Assembly (NCBI GenBank): GCA_945827805.1
Contig: CALZOU010000006.1
Coordinates: 1 to 44,738 of the forward strand
Reading direction: 5' to 3'
DNA from: an uncultured Lachnospiraceae bacterium
Lineage (GTDB): Bacteria; Bacillota; Clostridia; Lachnospirales; Lachnospiraceae
Length of the DNA: 44,738 bases
Notes under the pieces: model-generated
Databases searched by the model: none
What the model was told of the DNA's origin: nothing
What the model saw: only the letters and a program-made list of their open reading frames with translations
Translations under genes and position numbers: made by a program
Part shown: positions 1-8,401 of the stretch, in pieces
How the letters are laid out: each line of letters starts with the position of its first letter
Position numbering within the stretch: position 1 is the stretch's first letter

Positions 1-1634
1 ACACCAGTATCTGTAAAGTTGGTGGAAGAACTTCCCACTGTTTTCAGCCGACTAAACGAACCGTTATTTTTGCTTCGCAAAATTACGTAACCATCTGCTC
101 CCGGCAGTTGTTCCCACTGTATCTGAATACCTTTTGGCGCACATTTCACAGTATTCAACTGCGGTGTTCCCAACAGGATCCGGAAAGTAGTGCTGACCGA
201 ACCGGAAAACACACCGGTGCCGCTGACCGTAGCGGCAGCCGTCCCCGGACGCGTATTGTCTGCATAAGAAACGGTGTACTGCCCGGCGGGAATACCATTT
301 ACATAAACCTCAGGACAACAGGGACTTCCGGAATATACCATAGAAGATGTATTAAGGCTCATACTTACATTGCCGGATATATCGATCTGCAGTCTGTCCA
401 TACGGATCACACCGTAACCATAATAATCATCTTTTCCCGGTGTACCGTAATCCACAGCATAGTTTTGGAGAATACTCTTTACCTGACTTACCGTTGACTG
501 CGGCAATGCCAGCTTTACATATGCTGCTGCCGCGGAAACAAAAGGTGCTGCCATGGAGGTTCCGCTCCGGTAATCCAGATCGTAGTTATTTCTGGTGGAA
601 GCACTGGCAATACTCACTCCCGGTGCTGCGAAATCAATCCCTGAACCGTAATTAGAGCCTTCTAAATAGTTAAACTGCCGCGCAAATACACCGTTGCGGT
701 CAATTGCAGATACCGCAATGGTTTTCCTGTCACATGCCGGATAACAGGTACTGACATCTTTTTTGCTGTTTCCTGCGGCGCAGACAAGCGGAACTCCCTT
801 TTCCCAGGCAGCTGTGATACATTCCTCCAGCCAGTCATCACCGGCTATATGATTGACATCTCCCAGGCTCAGATTAATGACATCTGCTCCCTTCTGCAGG
901 GCATAGAGGATACCCGCCTGTACCATGGCTATGCTGGACATCCCTTTATCATTATATATACGCACGGCCAGGATTTCCACCTGCGCCGGTGTGCAGTCAG
1001 CAATAATGCCGGCAACATGAGTACCATGCCCCGTCACATCCGAAACATTTGTATTGTTTTCCACCAGATTGCGGCTGGCCGAAGATATTTTTCTTCCGAA
1101 GAACAGGGAATGGCCCATATTGATGCCGGTATCTACCACTGCAACAGTCACTGTCCCGCCAAGACTTTTCACCGCTGGCGTTAACCGAAGCTGATCAAGC
1201 CCCGTATACTCTGAACCCCAGGAAACACCTGCAGACTGCTGCCATTCTTCGGCTTTTATGACCTGATCCAGTACACAGCTTTTGCCATAGCGTTTTTTCA
1301 GGTGTTTGTAAGCCTTTTGTGTATCTTCCGCTGTGGCATACTGCAGGTAATAGATGCCGATTTCCTCATAATGCAGTACTTTTACAGCCCCATAATCATC
1401 GGACAGTCCATCGGAAAAAATCAGAATCTGATTTGTCGGGCAGGATTCATCCGCGGTGTCCGCCATACCTTCCTCATCCCAGTTCTTACTTAATTCTCTG
1501 ATCAGCTGCATGCTGCCCCGGATCTCTGTAACCACGGCTTCGTCTGCCCTGATCAGCTGCGTTCCCATAAAAACTGCAGCGATCATGGTCAGAAACAGCA
1601 CTCCTATATGTCCCCACCGATTATTCTTTTTCAT
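1..1634 (-). CDS. Exported subtilisin-like serine protease (S8), C-terminally truncated by the window edge
   Basis: Open from ATG at 1634 to the window edge (about 544 residues seen). Residues 1-25 form a signal peptide (KKNNR followed by a hydrophobic stretch), then a region of about 110 residues that could be a propeptide. The S8 triad is visible as Asp168 (VVDTG), His206 (GHGTHVAG) and Ser360 (GTSMAAP), with the oxyanion Asn in CAAGNS. After the catalytic domain comes an Ig-like stretch (about 415-480) and the start of a fibronectin-III-like module (about 485 onward) that runs off the window. The protein is probably secreted or surface-bound and degrades extracellular proteins or peptides; substrate unknown. 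The start is supported by a purine-rich GGGGAGA just upstream. It lies 30 nt after dus on the same strand. Confidence 0.9.
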   Translation of the reverse strand, partial: MKKNNRWGHIGVLFLTMIAAVFMGTQLIRADEAVVTEIRGSMQLIRELSKNWDEEGMADTADESCPTNQILIFSDGLSDDYGAVKVLHYEEIGIYYLQYATAEDTQKAYKHLKKRYGKSCVLDQVIKAEEWQQSAGVSWGSEYTGLDQLRLTPAVKSLGGTVTVAVVDTGINMGHSLFFGRKISSASRNLVENNTNVSDVTGHGTHVAGIIADCTPAQVEILAVRIYNDKGMSSIAMVQAGILYALQKGADVINLSLGDVNHIAGDDWLEECITAAWEKGVPLVCAAGNSKKDVSTCYPACDRKTIAVSAIDRNGVFARQFNYLEGSNYGSGIDFAAPGVSIASASTRNNYDLDYRSGTSMAAPFVSAAAAYVKLALPQSTVSQVKSILQNYAVDYGTPGKDDYYGYGVIRMDRLQIDISGNVSMSLNTSSMVYSGSPCCPEVYVNGIPAGQYTVSYADNTRPGTAAATVSGTGVFSGSVSTTFRILLGTPQLNTVKCAPKGIQIQWEQLPGADGYVILRSKNNGSFSRLKTVGSSSTNFTDTG

Positions 1635-1663
1635 ATTCTCCCCTTATCTCCCGAACACAGTTC

Positions 1664-2623
1664 TCAGGCAAAATAAAAACCATACGTCGTATCCGGACTG
1701 GCCTGCGCAAACAACTGGTTTACATAATCCCTGTATTCGGCTATATGCTGTGCCTTACGGATTTTTTTGATCAGACGCTGATGATCGGGAAACAGCGATG
1801 CCATGTAGTACCACTGTTCCTTAAGTTTATATAAAAGCGGAGTCTCCCCCGGACAATTCTCTTCAAAAACAGCCAGCAGTTCATCCAGAAAAGCTTTCAA
1901 ACGTCTTCCATCGTCTGCCGGTTCACCGCAGATTTCTCCAATAAGCCCGGGATTTGCCACCAGCCCCCGGCCCAGCATGATCTCCCCGGTATCCGGAAAA
2001 CGGTTCATAAACTGCTGATAGCCGCTCAGAGAAAAAATGTTACCGTTGTAACAAAGCGGTATTTTACTGTTCTTCACCGCATATTCATACATATCCAGAT
2101 GCGGTGTTTTCTTATAAAACTCCGCTCGCACCCGGGGATGGATGATCAGCTTCTTAATGGGGAAGCGGTTGTATATCTCCAGTAGCTCATAAAACTCCTC
2201 CGGATCTGTTACACCAATCCGGGTCTTCACCGTCACCGGCATTGTCAGCGCAGAAAAAATATCATCCAGAAATTTGCTCAGTTCCTCCGGATATGCCAGC
2301 ATACCTGCACCTTTATGTTTTGAAAACACAGTACCGGAAGGACATCCCAGATTAAGATTGACCTCTTCATATCCCATGCTCTGCAGTTCTCTGGCACATC
2401 GGATAAAATATTCGCTCCGGGAAGCCATGATCTGCGGAATCAACCGGATTCCCTCATTATTTTCCGGAAGAATGTCTCTGTATTCCCTCCTTCCCCAGCA
2501 GGTATTGGCATCCGGGGACAGAAACGGTGAATAGTACTCTGCTACATCATCATAATATCGATGCCGCACTGTCCGAAAAATATATCCCGTAATACCTTCC
2601 ATAGGTGCAAAAACAAAACGCAT
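1664..2623 (-). CDS. dus: tRNA-dihydrouridine synthase family protein
   Basis: A 319-residue FMN-dependent TIM-barrel enzyme of the Dus family, which reduces uridines in the tRNA D-loop using NADPH. The N-terminus FAPMEGITG is the Dus flavin-binding signature. The active-site cysteine is Cys94 in NLNLGCPSG. VKTRIG near residue 135 and LGRGLVANP near 220 are the usual phosphate/FMN-binding motifs. The length is normal for the family. Which Dus subtype, and therefore which uridines are modified, cannot be told. The AGGAG ribosome binding site sits about 12 nt before the ATG. It follows nth by 45 nt on the same strand, so the two are probably cotranscribed with the downstream protease. Confidence 0.93.
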   Translation of the reverse strand: MRFVFAPMEGITGYIFRTVRHRYYDDVAEYYSPFLSPDANTCWGRREYRDILPENNEGIRLIPQIMASRSEYFIRCARELQSMGYEEVNLNLGCPSGTVFSKHKGAGMLAYPEELSKFLDDIFSALTMPVTVKTRIGVTDPEEFYELLEIYNRFPIKKLIIHPRVRAEFYKKTPHLDMYEYAVKNSKIPLCYNGNIFSLSGYQQFMNRFPDTGEIMLGRGLVANPGLIGEICGEPADDGRRLKAFLDELLAVFEENCPGETPLLYKLKEQWYYMASLFPDHQRLIKKIRKAQHIAEYRDYVNQLFAQASPDTTYGFYFA

Positions 2624-2668
2624 AGGTCTGCAATACTCCTTTTATCCGATTTTTCTCTTACAGCCTCA

Positions 2669-3319
2669 TCAGCAAGTGGTCGGTCTGTTCTGAGCAGTTA
2701 CACAGATATCATTAAGACAGCACCGCTCACAGTATGGGTGAGTTCTTGCCGTACATACTTCCCTTCCATGATATACAAGACGATGGCAGAAATCACTGCC
2801 CTCCTCCGGTGGAATGATCTTCCACAGTGCCATCTCCACCTTTTTCGGATCCTTGATCCCATCCACAAGACCGATCCTGTTGGTCAGACGGATACAGTGC
2901 GTATCTGTAACAATGGCAGGTTTGCCAAACACATCCCCCATAATCAGATTCGCACTCTTTCTTCCCACTCCCGGAAGCTTCAGAAGAGCATCAAAATTAT
3001 CCGGCACTTTACCGCCGTACTCGTCCCGCAGCATACGCATACAGGCACTGATGTCACGGGCTTTACTTCTTCCCAGGCCACAGGGGCGCACAATTTTCTC
3101 AATCTCCTCCGGTTCAGCCGCCGCCAGTGAGATCACATCCGGATATTTCGCAAACAATTCTTTCACTACCACATTTACTCTGGCATCCGTGCACTGTGCC
3201 GCCAGACGCACCTCCACCAGCAATTGCCACGCATGATCATAATCCAACGTACAATCTGCCAGGGGATATTCCTCTTTCAATCGCCGGATTACCTCCAGCG
3301 CCAGTTCCTTTTTCTCCAA
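2669..3319 (-). CDS. nth: Endonuclease III (DNA glycosylase/AP lyase)
   Basis: A 216-residue HhH-GPD base-excision repair enzyme that removes oxidised pyrimidines and nicks abasic sites. The helix-hairpin-helix is at about 112-125 (LPGVGRKSAN). The catalytic lysine is Lys121 and the catalytic aspartate Asp139 (in VTDTH). The 4Fe-4S cluster cysteines are Cys189, Cys197, Cys200 and Cys206. The first spacing is C-x7-C, one longer than the C-x6-C of the E. coli enzyme, so the loop is slightly expanded. The start appears to be TTG at 3319 with AGAGG about 10 nt upstream; no ATG or GTG gives a better N-terminus. It is probably the first gene of a short nth-dus-protease unit. Confidence 0.94.
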   Translation of the reverse strand: MEKKELALEVIRRLKEEYPLADCTLDYDHAWQLLVEVRLAAQCTDARVNVVVKELFAKYPDVISLAAAEPEEIEKIVRPCGLGRSKARDISACMRMLRDEYGGKVPDNFDALLKLPGVGRKSANLIMGDVFGKPAIVTDTHCIRLTNRIGLVDGIKDPKKVEMALWKIIPPEEGSDFCHRLVYHGREVCTARTHPYCERCCLNDICVTAQNRPTTC

Positions 3320-3430
3320 GATCTATCTACCTCTTCTTACGTAAAAATGTATCTGTTCAGTTCCTTCACATCAGTTTCTTCACATAAAATTCTTATCACA
3401 GTATACACCAGCCAGCCCCTGTATCACAAC

Positions 3431-3490
3431 AAAAAAACGGCTCTTCACAGAAACATCTTGTTACCTTTTCTGATGAATTGCCGTTTTTTT
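3431..3490 (-). terminator. Terminator after the iron-type alcohol dehydrogenase (possibly bidirectional)
   Basis: Perfect 11-bp inverted repeat, AAAAAAACGGC at 3431-3441 against GCCGTTTTTTT at 3480-3490. An inner CAGAAA/TTTCTG pairing shortens the 38-nt loop. Each strand ends in a T-run, so it can end minus-strand transcription leaving the dehydrogenase (stop at 3577). The rest of the 257-nt gap 3320-3576 shows no gene. Confidence 0.75.
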
Positions 3491-3576
3491 ACTGTAATTT
3501 GTAACTATCCACCATCGGGCGATCACGTTCCTGTCCGCCGCACAGCAAATGTATGGCTGCATAAGAACAGTAATAT

Positions 3577-4725
3577 TTACATTGCCTTGTGATGGAGCAT
3601 TTCAATATCCTCAAGCTTTGACGATCTCGGATTTACCGCAATATTCCCACTCTTCATCGCATCCGCAGCCATAGCCGGAATCGCATCTTCTTTGACACCC
3701 ACTTCGCTTAAGCACGCCGGAATACCAAGAATATCGTTGAGATCCCGAATCTCATCCGCCAGCATAAAGGACTCAAATTCATCTGCCCCCAGCGGAATCT
3801 GCGCAATATAGTTATAAATCTTTCTGTATTTACCGTGATCGGCCAGTGCATTGTAATCAACGATGGTCGGTAACAAAATGGCATTGGCCACACCGTGAGC
3901 CACGTTAAAATGCGCGCTCACCGGATGACTCATAGCATGCACGTTGCCCAGTCTTGCAAAAGAGAATGCAATTCCGGCAAACAGAGAGCCAACCAGCATA
4001 GCCTGCGCTGCCTCAATATCTGTTCTGTTGGCCACATATCGACGGATATTACCTCCGATCAGTTCCATGGCTTTCTCCGCCATTGCGTCAGAAAACGGAG
4101 AAGCTGCTGTGGAAATATAAGCTTCCAATGCATGGATCAAAGCATCCATACCGCAGGCAGCTGCTGTATGAGCCGGAACAGTAATGATCAGATCTGCATC
4201 CAGGATCGCATAAGCCGGAAGCAGCTTATAGCTGAATACGGTCAGCTTATACTGGCGGCTGTGATCTGTGATCACCGAAAAAGCTGTAACCTCAGAGCCT
4301 GTACCTGCTGTGGTGGGGATAGCGATCAGCGGAACAATATCTCCCGGAACCTTGTGGGCACCTTCATATTCTGTAACGCTGCCGCCATACTTAGCCAGTA
4401 CACCTACCGCCTTGGCCACATCCATAGGAGATCCCCCACCGTAAGCAACGATAAAGTCAGCACCGCTCTCTTTAAACTGCGCTGTTGCCTTATCCACAGT
4501 CTCCACACTGGGATTAGCTTCGCAATCCGTAAAAGCTGCCGCCTGAATACCCGCTTCAGCCAGCAGTGCCTCACAGGCTGCCACGGCACCGATCTTATTC
4601 AGGTGCGGGCCGGAAATGATAAAGGCTTTCTTTCCGCCAAGCTTTGCGGCCACCTCCGGCAGTTTTTTAATCGTTCCTTTTCCTGCCACAATATTCTGCG
4701 GCACTGAGAATGAAAATTCTTCCAT
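3577..4725 (-). CDS. Iron-containing (type III) alcohol dehydrogenase
   Basis: A 382-residue NAD(P)-dependent Fe-type dehydrogenase. The nucleotide-binding GGGSPMDVAKA is at 96-106 and TTAGTGSEVT at 138-147. The metal ligands are Asp194, His198, His263 and His277, matching the FucO/butanol dehydrogenase pattern. The start is placed at 4725 because AAGGAGA lies just before it; a longer in-frame reading to 4812 would run back into the permease gene. It is the last gene of the kinase-permease-dehydrogenase run and is followed by a terminator. Context suggests it reduces a semialdehyde or aldehyde produced by a neighbouring aminotransferase to a hydroxy acid or alcohol. That role is inferred; the family alone does not fix the substrate. 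Confidence 0.93.
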   Translation of the reverse strand: MEEFSFSVPQNIVAGKGTIKKLPEVAAKLGGKKAFIISGPHLNKIGAVAACEALLAEAGIQAAAFTDCEANPSVETVDKATAQFKESGADFIVAYGGGSPMDVAKAVGVLAKYGGSVTEYEGAHKVPGDIVPLIAIPTTAGTGSEVTAFSVITDHSRQYKLTVFSYKLLPAYAILDADLIITVPAHTAAACGMDALIHALEAYISTAASPFSDAMAEKAMELIGGNIRRYVANRTDIEAAQAMLVGSLFAGIAFSFARLGNVHAMSHPVSAHFNVAHGVANAILLPTIVDYNALADHGKYRKIYNYIAQIPLGADEFESFMLADEIRDLNDILGIPACLSEVGVKEDAIPAMAADAMKSGNIAVNPRSSKLEDIEMLHHKAM

Positions 4726-4747
4726 TTTTCTGTCTCCTTGTTTTTTC

Positions 4748-6271
4748 TCAGGCGCTGAGTCTTGCCAGCACCACTTCAATAGCATGATCAATAACTTTAT
4801 CCAGCTCTTCATCGTCAGCCTCAGGCATCAGGGAAGCAGCATCTTCATCGGAAATGATTTCTACCAGAGTACCGAATTTCTCTTTGTATTTTCTCTTACA
4901 GATGACGAAGAATACAACACCCAGAAGGCTCCAGCCGCCGACTACGATCCATTCCTGCACCACCAGTGTGGCACCGGATCCCGGAATACAATACATGGCC
5001 ACCATCAGACCGGACATCAGAATCGCCATGGCACCGACAAATTTGTAGCCCGGTACTCTGTAGGGACGATCCATCTGCGGAGCTTTCTTTCTGAGGATCA
5101 CGAAAGAAATAGCAACCATACAGTATGCCATACAGCAGCCGAAGTTACCGGCATCGCTGATCCACACCAGCATTTTTCTTCCGGCAAAGGGAGCAATCAT
5201 GGTCAGCAGACCAATCAGAAACAGTGAATTAATAGGTGTTTTGAATTTCGGATGCAGTTTTGCAAAGAATTTCGGGATCATGTAGGACTCTGCCATGGAG
5301 TACATGGCACGGGAACCACCGATCATAAAAGAGTTCCATGAAGTAATGATACCACACATTCCGCCTACAATGATAACTTTTGCCATGGCAGATGTACCAA
5401 AAGCTGCAGCCATGGCATCTGCTGTTACAAGACCTGTTGCCTGCTGAGAAGCTACAATGGCATCCGGTGTCATTACAAGACCCACAGCTACGATCACGAG
5501 AGCATAAAAGGCTACAGCCATAACCACAGAAAGGATCAGCATCTTTCCGATCTTTTTCAACGGCACATTGATCTCCTCTGCCGCCTGAGGAATAACGTCA
5601 AAACCAATAAAGTAGAAGGGTGTGACAACAGCCACACTGATCACATTTTTAATCATAGAACCGGTGGAATCACCCACGAACATCTGCTCATTCAGGTTGG
5701 CAGGATCACCGTTGATCACGCTGGCAACAATCAGAAGGATACCGGCGCCGCCGATGATGACTGTCAGTATCGTCTGCAGAATAGCAGCTGTTTTTGCACC
5801 GATAATATTGATCACTGTGATCAGAAAAGCTACGACGATAGCTACCGCCAGCCAGGATGCATAAATGTCAAATCCGGCTACGGTATAGAGATAACCTTTG
5901 AGAAATCCCGGCCACAGATAAGTGAGGATGGTCGGGAAAGCACAGGCCTCGAAACATGCCACACTGACATACCCCAAAACGATAGCCCAGGTACAGATAA
6001 AAGAACCGGTGGCTCCCATGGCTCTGTGGCTGAATACATGCTCACCGCCGCACTGTGGCATGGCTGCCGTCAGCTCTGCGTAAGTCAGACCCACGAAAAA
6101 GATCATGATACCGCCCAGCACAAAACCGATAGCTGCACCAAGCACACCGCCTTTTTCGATCCAGCCGCCGGAGGATACGACCCAGCCCCAGCCGATCATA
6201 GCGCCAAATGCGATCACAAGAATATCCCAGGCGCTGAATACTTTATCAAAATCTGATTTTTTCTGATTCAT
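4748..6271 (-). CDS. APC-superfamily amino acid permease
   Basis: A 507-residue polytopic membrane protein with about 12 hydrophobic segments, spread from about residue 14 (AWDILVIAFGAMIGWGW, the APC TM1 motif) to about residue 445. A charged, acidic cytoplasmic tail follows. The family imports or exchanges amino acids or amines using proton, sodium or counter-substrate gradients. The start is supported by AAGGAGG 8 nt upstream. It lies 12 nt after the kinase-like gene and 22 nt before the dehydrogenase, so it is in an operon with them. From the neighbouring GABA aminotransferase and 4-hydroxybutyrate dehydrogenase, GABA or another omega-amino acid is the best guess for substrate, but this is inference from position. 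Confidence 0.93.
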   Translation of the reverse strand: MNQKKSDFDKVFSAWDILVIAFGAMIGWGWVVSSGGWIEKGGVLGAAIGFVLGGIMIFFVGLTYAELTAAMPQCGGEHVFSHRAMGATGSFICTWAIVLGYVSVACFEACAFPTILTYLWPGFLKGYLYTVAGFDIYASWLAVAIVVAFLITVINIIGAKTAAILQTILTVIIGGAGILLIVASVINGDPANLNEQMFVGDSTGSMIKNVISVAVVTPFYFIGFDVIPQAAEEINVPLKKIGKMLILSVVMAVAFYALVIVAVGLVMTPDAIVASQQATGLVTADAMAAAFGTSAMAKVIIVGGMCGIITSWNSFMIGGSRAMYSMAESYMIPKFFAKLHPKFKTPINSLFLIGLLTMIAPFAGRKMLVWISDAGNFGCCMAYCMVAISFVILRKKAPQMDRPYRVPGYKFVGAMAILMSGLMVAMYCIPGSGATLVVQEWIVVGGWSLLGVVFFVICKRKYKEKFGTLVEIISDEDAASLMPEADDEELDKVIDHAIEVVLARLSA

Positions 6272-6283
6272 CTTTCTTCCTCC

Positions 6284-6889
6284 TTACTCCTGAAATACCT
6301 TTTTTGCCAGCTGCACGATAAACTCTGCCGTTCCGTCAACGCCCAGTCTGCTGGAATCGATCAGCATATCCCGGTTATGACGGTCACCGCGGTTGCTTCC
6401 CGTCAGTGTTTTATGTCTCATATGATACCGTTTGTCCTTCTCCTGAATCAGGATTCGGGCATCCGTCTCGGAAAGATTGTGGCTTTCCATCACATTTTTC
6501 AGTCTTACTTCATTCGGTGAATATACGAAAATACGCAGCACATCGTCTCTGTCCTGCAGAATATAATCTGCGGAGCGTCCGATAATAACGCAGGAATCTT
6601 TTTCAGCCAGTTTGCGGATGATCTGTTTCTGTACGTGGATGGCCCGTGCTGTCAGATCCGCATACTTGGAGAAGTTTCCTCTCTCTTCACCTTCTTTACC
6701 CTTACCGGCGATAACCACACCGGATTCTACTTTTTCCATAATGTCCCGTGGTACGCCTACCTCATCGATAATGCTGTCCACGAGATCTCTGTCATAAAAT
6801 TTGATGCCGAGCATCTCTGCCACCTTTTTGCCTATGGCGTTACCCTTTGCACCATATTCGCAGCCGATGGTAATGATCTGATGTTTCAT
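6284..6889 (-). CDS. Cytidylate-kinase-like P-loop protein
   Basis: A 201-residue protein of the cytidylate-kinase-2-like P-loop family. The N-terminus reads IITIGCEYGAKGN...IGKKVAE. This is the family's variant glycine-rich loop and lacks the canonical GK[ST] ending of Walker A. FYDRDLVDSII, CVIIGRSADYIL and an arginine-rich lid region (DKRYHMRHKTL) follow. True CMP kinases are housekeeping genes with a different P-loop, so the substrate here is unknown. The start at 6889 has GGAAAGGGAAG upstream; a longer reading to 6928 would run into the terminator hairpin. It heads the permease-dehydrogenase run, 12 nt before the permease, which links it to amino acid uptake or catabolism in an undefined way. 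Confidence 0.85.
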   Translation of the reverse strand: MKHQIITIGCEYGAKGNAIGKKVAEMLGIKFYDRDLVDSIIDEVGVPRDIMEKVESGVVIAGKGKEGEERGNFSKYADLTARAIHVQKQIIRKLAEKDSCVIIGRSADYILQDRDDVLRIFVYSPNEVRLKNVMESHNLSETDARILIQEKDKRYHMRHKTLTGSNRGDRHNRDMLIDSSRLGVDGTAEFIVQLAKKVFQE

Positions 6890-6906
6890 CGTTCTTCCCT
6901 TTCCTG

Positions 6907-6947
6907 AAAAAAGGGCCACCTGTTCCACAACAGACGGCCCCTTTGCC
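6907..6947 (-). terminator. Terminator or attenuator between the aminotransferase and the kinase-permease-dehydrogenase operon
   Basis: On the minus strand, GGGCC (6940-6936) pairs with GGCCC (6917-6913), and CTGTT/AACAG form the inner stem with a 4-nt loop. The T6 run at 6912-6907 follows and ends only 17 nt before the kinase ATG. The 5' arm can instead form GGC-AAAGGG-GCC (6947-6936), a 3-bp stem closing a hexaloop with A at position 1 and G at position 4. No convincing separate promoter was seen, so it may attenuate read-through from the aminotransferase gene. Confidence 0.75.
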
Positions 6948-6967
6948 TCATTCTCTATAGTATGTAG

Positions 6968-8185
6968 TTATTTTACTGCTGCGAGAACAGCTTCCTTCAG
7001 AATAGCCACTGCCTTGTCACAGTCTTCCTCAGTGATGATCAGCGGCGGTACCATACGGATCGTGCTGGAACCGATGGCTGTGATCAGCAGATGTCTGTGC
7101 AGTGCTTCATGTTTAACTTCCACAGCATCCACGTTACTTTCAAACTCAACACCCACCAGAAGTCCCTGATGACGAACTTCTTTGACAAACGGAAGTTCTT
7201 TCAGCTTCTCACTGAAGTAATCACCCATCTTCCTGGCATTTCCGGCCAGATCACGATCCAGCAGCTCATTTACCTCAGCCAGTGCTGCGGCACAGCTGAT
7301 GGGATGTCCGCCAAAGGTTGTTCCGTGGGATCCCGGTGTAAAGGCTTTGGCAACCTCTTCGGTAGCACAGATCGCACCGATGGGCATTCCGCCGCCCAGA
7401 GCCTTGGCCATGGATACGATATCCGGTTTGATACCATAGTTCATATAGGACATTACCGCACCGGTTCTGCACCATCCGGTCTGTACCTCGTCAAGCAGGA
7501 GAAGCATACCCTTCTCATCGCAGAATTCTCTCAATCCGCAGAGGAATTCTTTGGTAGCCGGATGTACACCGCCTTCGCCCTGTACCGGCTCTACCATGAT
7601 GGCAATGGTGTTTTCTGTGCAGGCATTTTTGAAAGCCTCCAGATCATTGTACGGCGCATAAGAGAAACCATAGGTCATGGGTCCGAAACCAACCTGGCAT
7701 CCGTTGCCCGGCTGTCCTGTAGCAGACATGGCACCGAAGGTACGACCATGGAAGCCCATCTTTGCTGTTACAATGTGATATTTATTGGGACCGTATTTTT
7801 CAATACCGTATTTACGGGCCATCTTGATCATAGCCTCATTGGCCTCGGTACCGGAGTTCTGGTAAAAGATCTTGTCCATACCGATGGTGGTACAAACCTT
7901 CTCGGCCAGCAGAGCCTGCGGAATAGTATAAGGATAGTTAAAAGTGTGCATGATATCTTCCACCTGATCCTTAACTGCGGCTACAACTTTTTCATTACAG
8001 TTACCGGCACTGTTTACAGCGATACCTGCGTAAAAATCAAGATATGCCTCTCCATTTTCATCGTAAATATACTGATCCTTGGCTGTTTCCGCCAGGAAAT
8101 CCATACGCTCATAGGTTTCGATCATGTATTTGTCAACAAGTCCTTTGATCTGGTCTTTAGTAAGGCCTGTGTCTTTCAGTTTCAT
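6968..8185 (-). CDS. Class III aminotransferase (acetylornithine/omega-amino acid type)
   Basis: A 405-residue PLP-dependent fold-type I transaminase. Visible motifs are the PLP-phosphate loop QNSGTEANEA (109-118), FHGRTFGAMS (145-154), LDEVQTGWCRTG with PLP-ring Asp232, and the Schiff-base lysine Lys261 in SMAKALGGG. The subfamily includes acetylornithine, GABA, 5-aminovalerate and related omega-amino acid transaminases. The start at 8185 has AAAGGAG upstream; a longer reading to 8290 would run through the leader terminator and promoter. It has its own TTGACA-N17-TAGTAT promoter and a terminator-bearing leader. Its position between 4-hydroxybutyrate dehydrogenase and a permease suggests omega-amino acid catabolism rather than arginine synthesis, though no arg genes are visible to compare. 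Confidence 0.92.
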   Translation of the reverse strand: MKLKDTGLTKDQIKGLVDKYMIETYERMDFLAETAKDQYIYDENGEAYLDFYAGIAVNSAGNCNEKVVAAVKDQVEDIMHTFNYPYTIPQALLAEKVCTTIGMDKIFYQNSGTEANEAMIKMARKYGIEKYGPNKYHIVTAKMGFHGRTFGAMSATGQPGNGCQVGFGPMTYGFSYAPYNDLEAFKNACTENTIAIMVEPVQGEGGVHPATKEFLCGLREFCDEKGMLLLLDEVQTGWCRTGAVMSYMNYGIKPDIVSMAKALGGGMPIGAICATEEVAKAFTPGSHGTTFGGHPISCAAALAEVNELLDRDLAGNARKMGDYFSEKLKELPFVKEVRHQGLLVGVEFESNVDAVEVKHEALHRHLLITAIGSSTIRMVPPLIITEEDCDKAVAILKEAVLAAVK

Positions 8186-8215
8186 CACTAATCTCCTTTT
8201 TTTCCTGCAGACACG

Positions 8216-8255
8216 AAAAAAGGCGCTTTCCGGGTAAGGAAAGCGCCTTTGCTTC
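8216..8255 (-). promoter_or_regulatory. Terminator-bearing leader (attenuator) of the class III aminotransferase
   Basis: Between the promoter and the ATG lies a 13-bp perfect stem (AAAGGCGCTTTCC at 8219-8231 against 8238-8250), followed on the minus strand by T6. The 5' arm can alternatively form GAAGC-AAAGGC-GCTTT, a 5-bp stem with a hexaloop carrying A1 and G4. The two structures are mutually exclusive. A strong terminator in front of the gene implies regulated read-through. Confidence 0.7.
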
Positions 8256-8280
8256 TCGTCTACTATTTTGTACAAGTTGT

Positions 8281-8309
8281 ATACTAGCACTTCTGATTTA
8301 GAATGTCAA
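8281..8309 (-). promoter_or_regulatory. Sigma-A type promoter of the class III aminotransferase
   Basis: Minus-strand TTGACA (8309-8304), exactly 17 nt, then TAGTAT (8286-8281). The predicted start, about 8274, is 90 nt before the ATG and just upstream of the attenuator hairpin. Confidence 0.8.
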
Positions 8310-8401
8310 CACTTTAAATTCATAAATTTTTTATTTGTATGAGCCATTTTTGACTAAATGTGTCTGTTCCGTGTCTTCAGGATACAATATGCTATTATTG
8401 C

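Noticed and set aside
7091-8191. Long plus-strand open frame of 366 codons opposite the aminotransferase gene
   Set aside because: It is antisense to a well-supported gene, has no ribosome binding site and reads as a low-quality Cys/His-rich translation, a shadow of the minus-strand coding.
8256-8274. First (P1) ANTAR hairpin in the aminotransferase leader
   Set aside because: No stable stem closing an A1/G4 hexaloop could be found between the predicted transcription start and the second hairpin.
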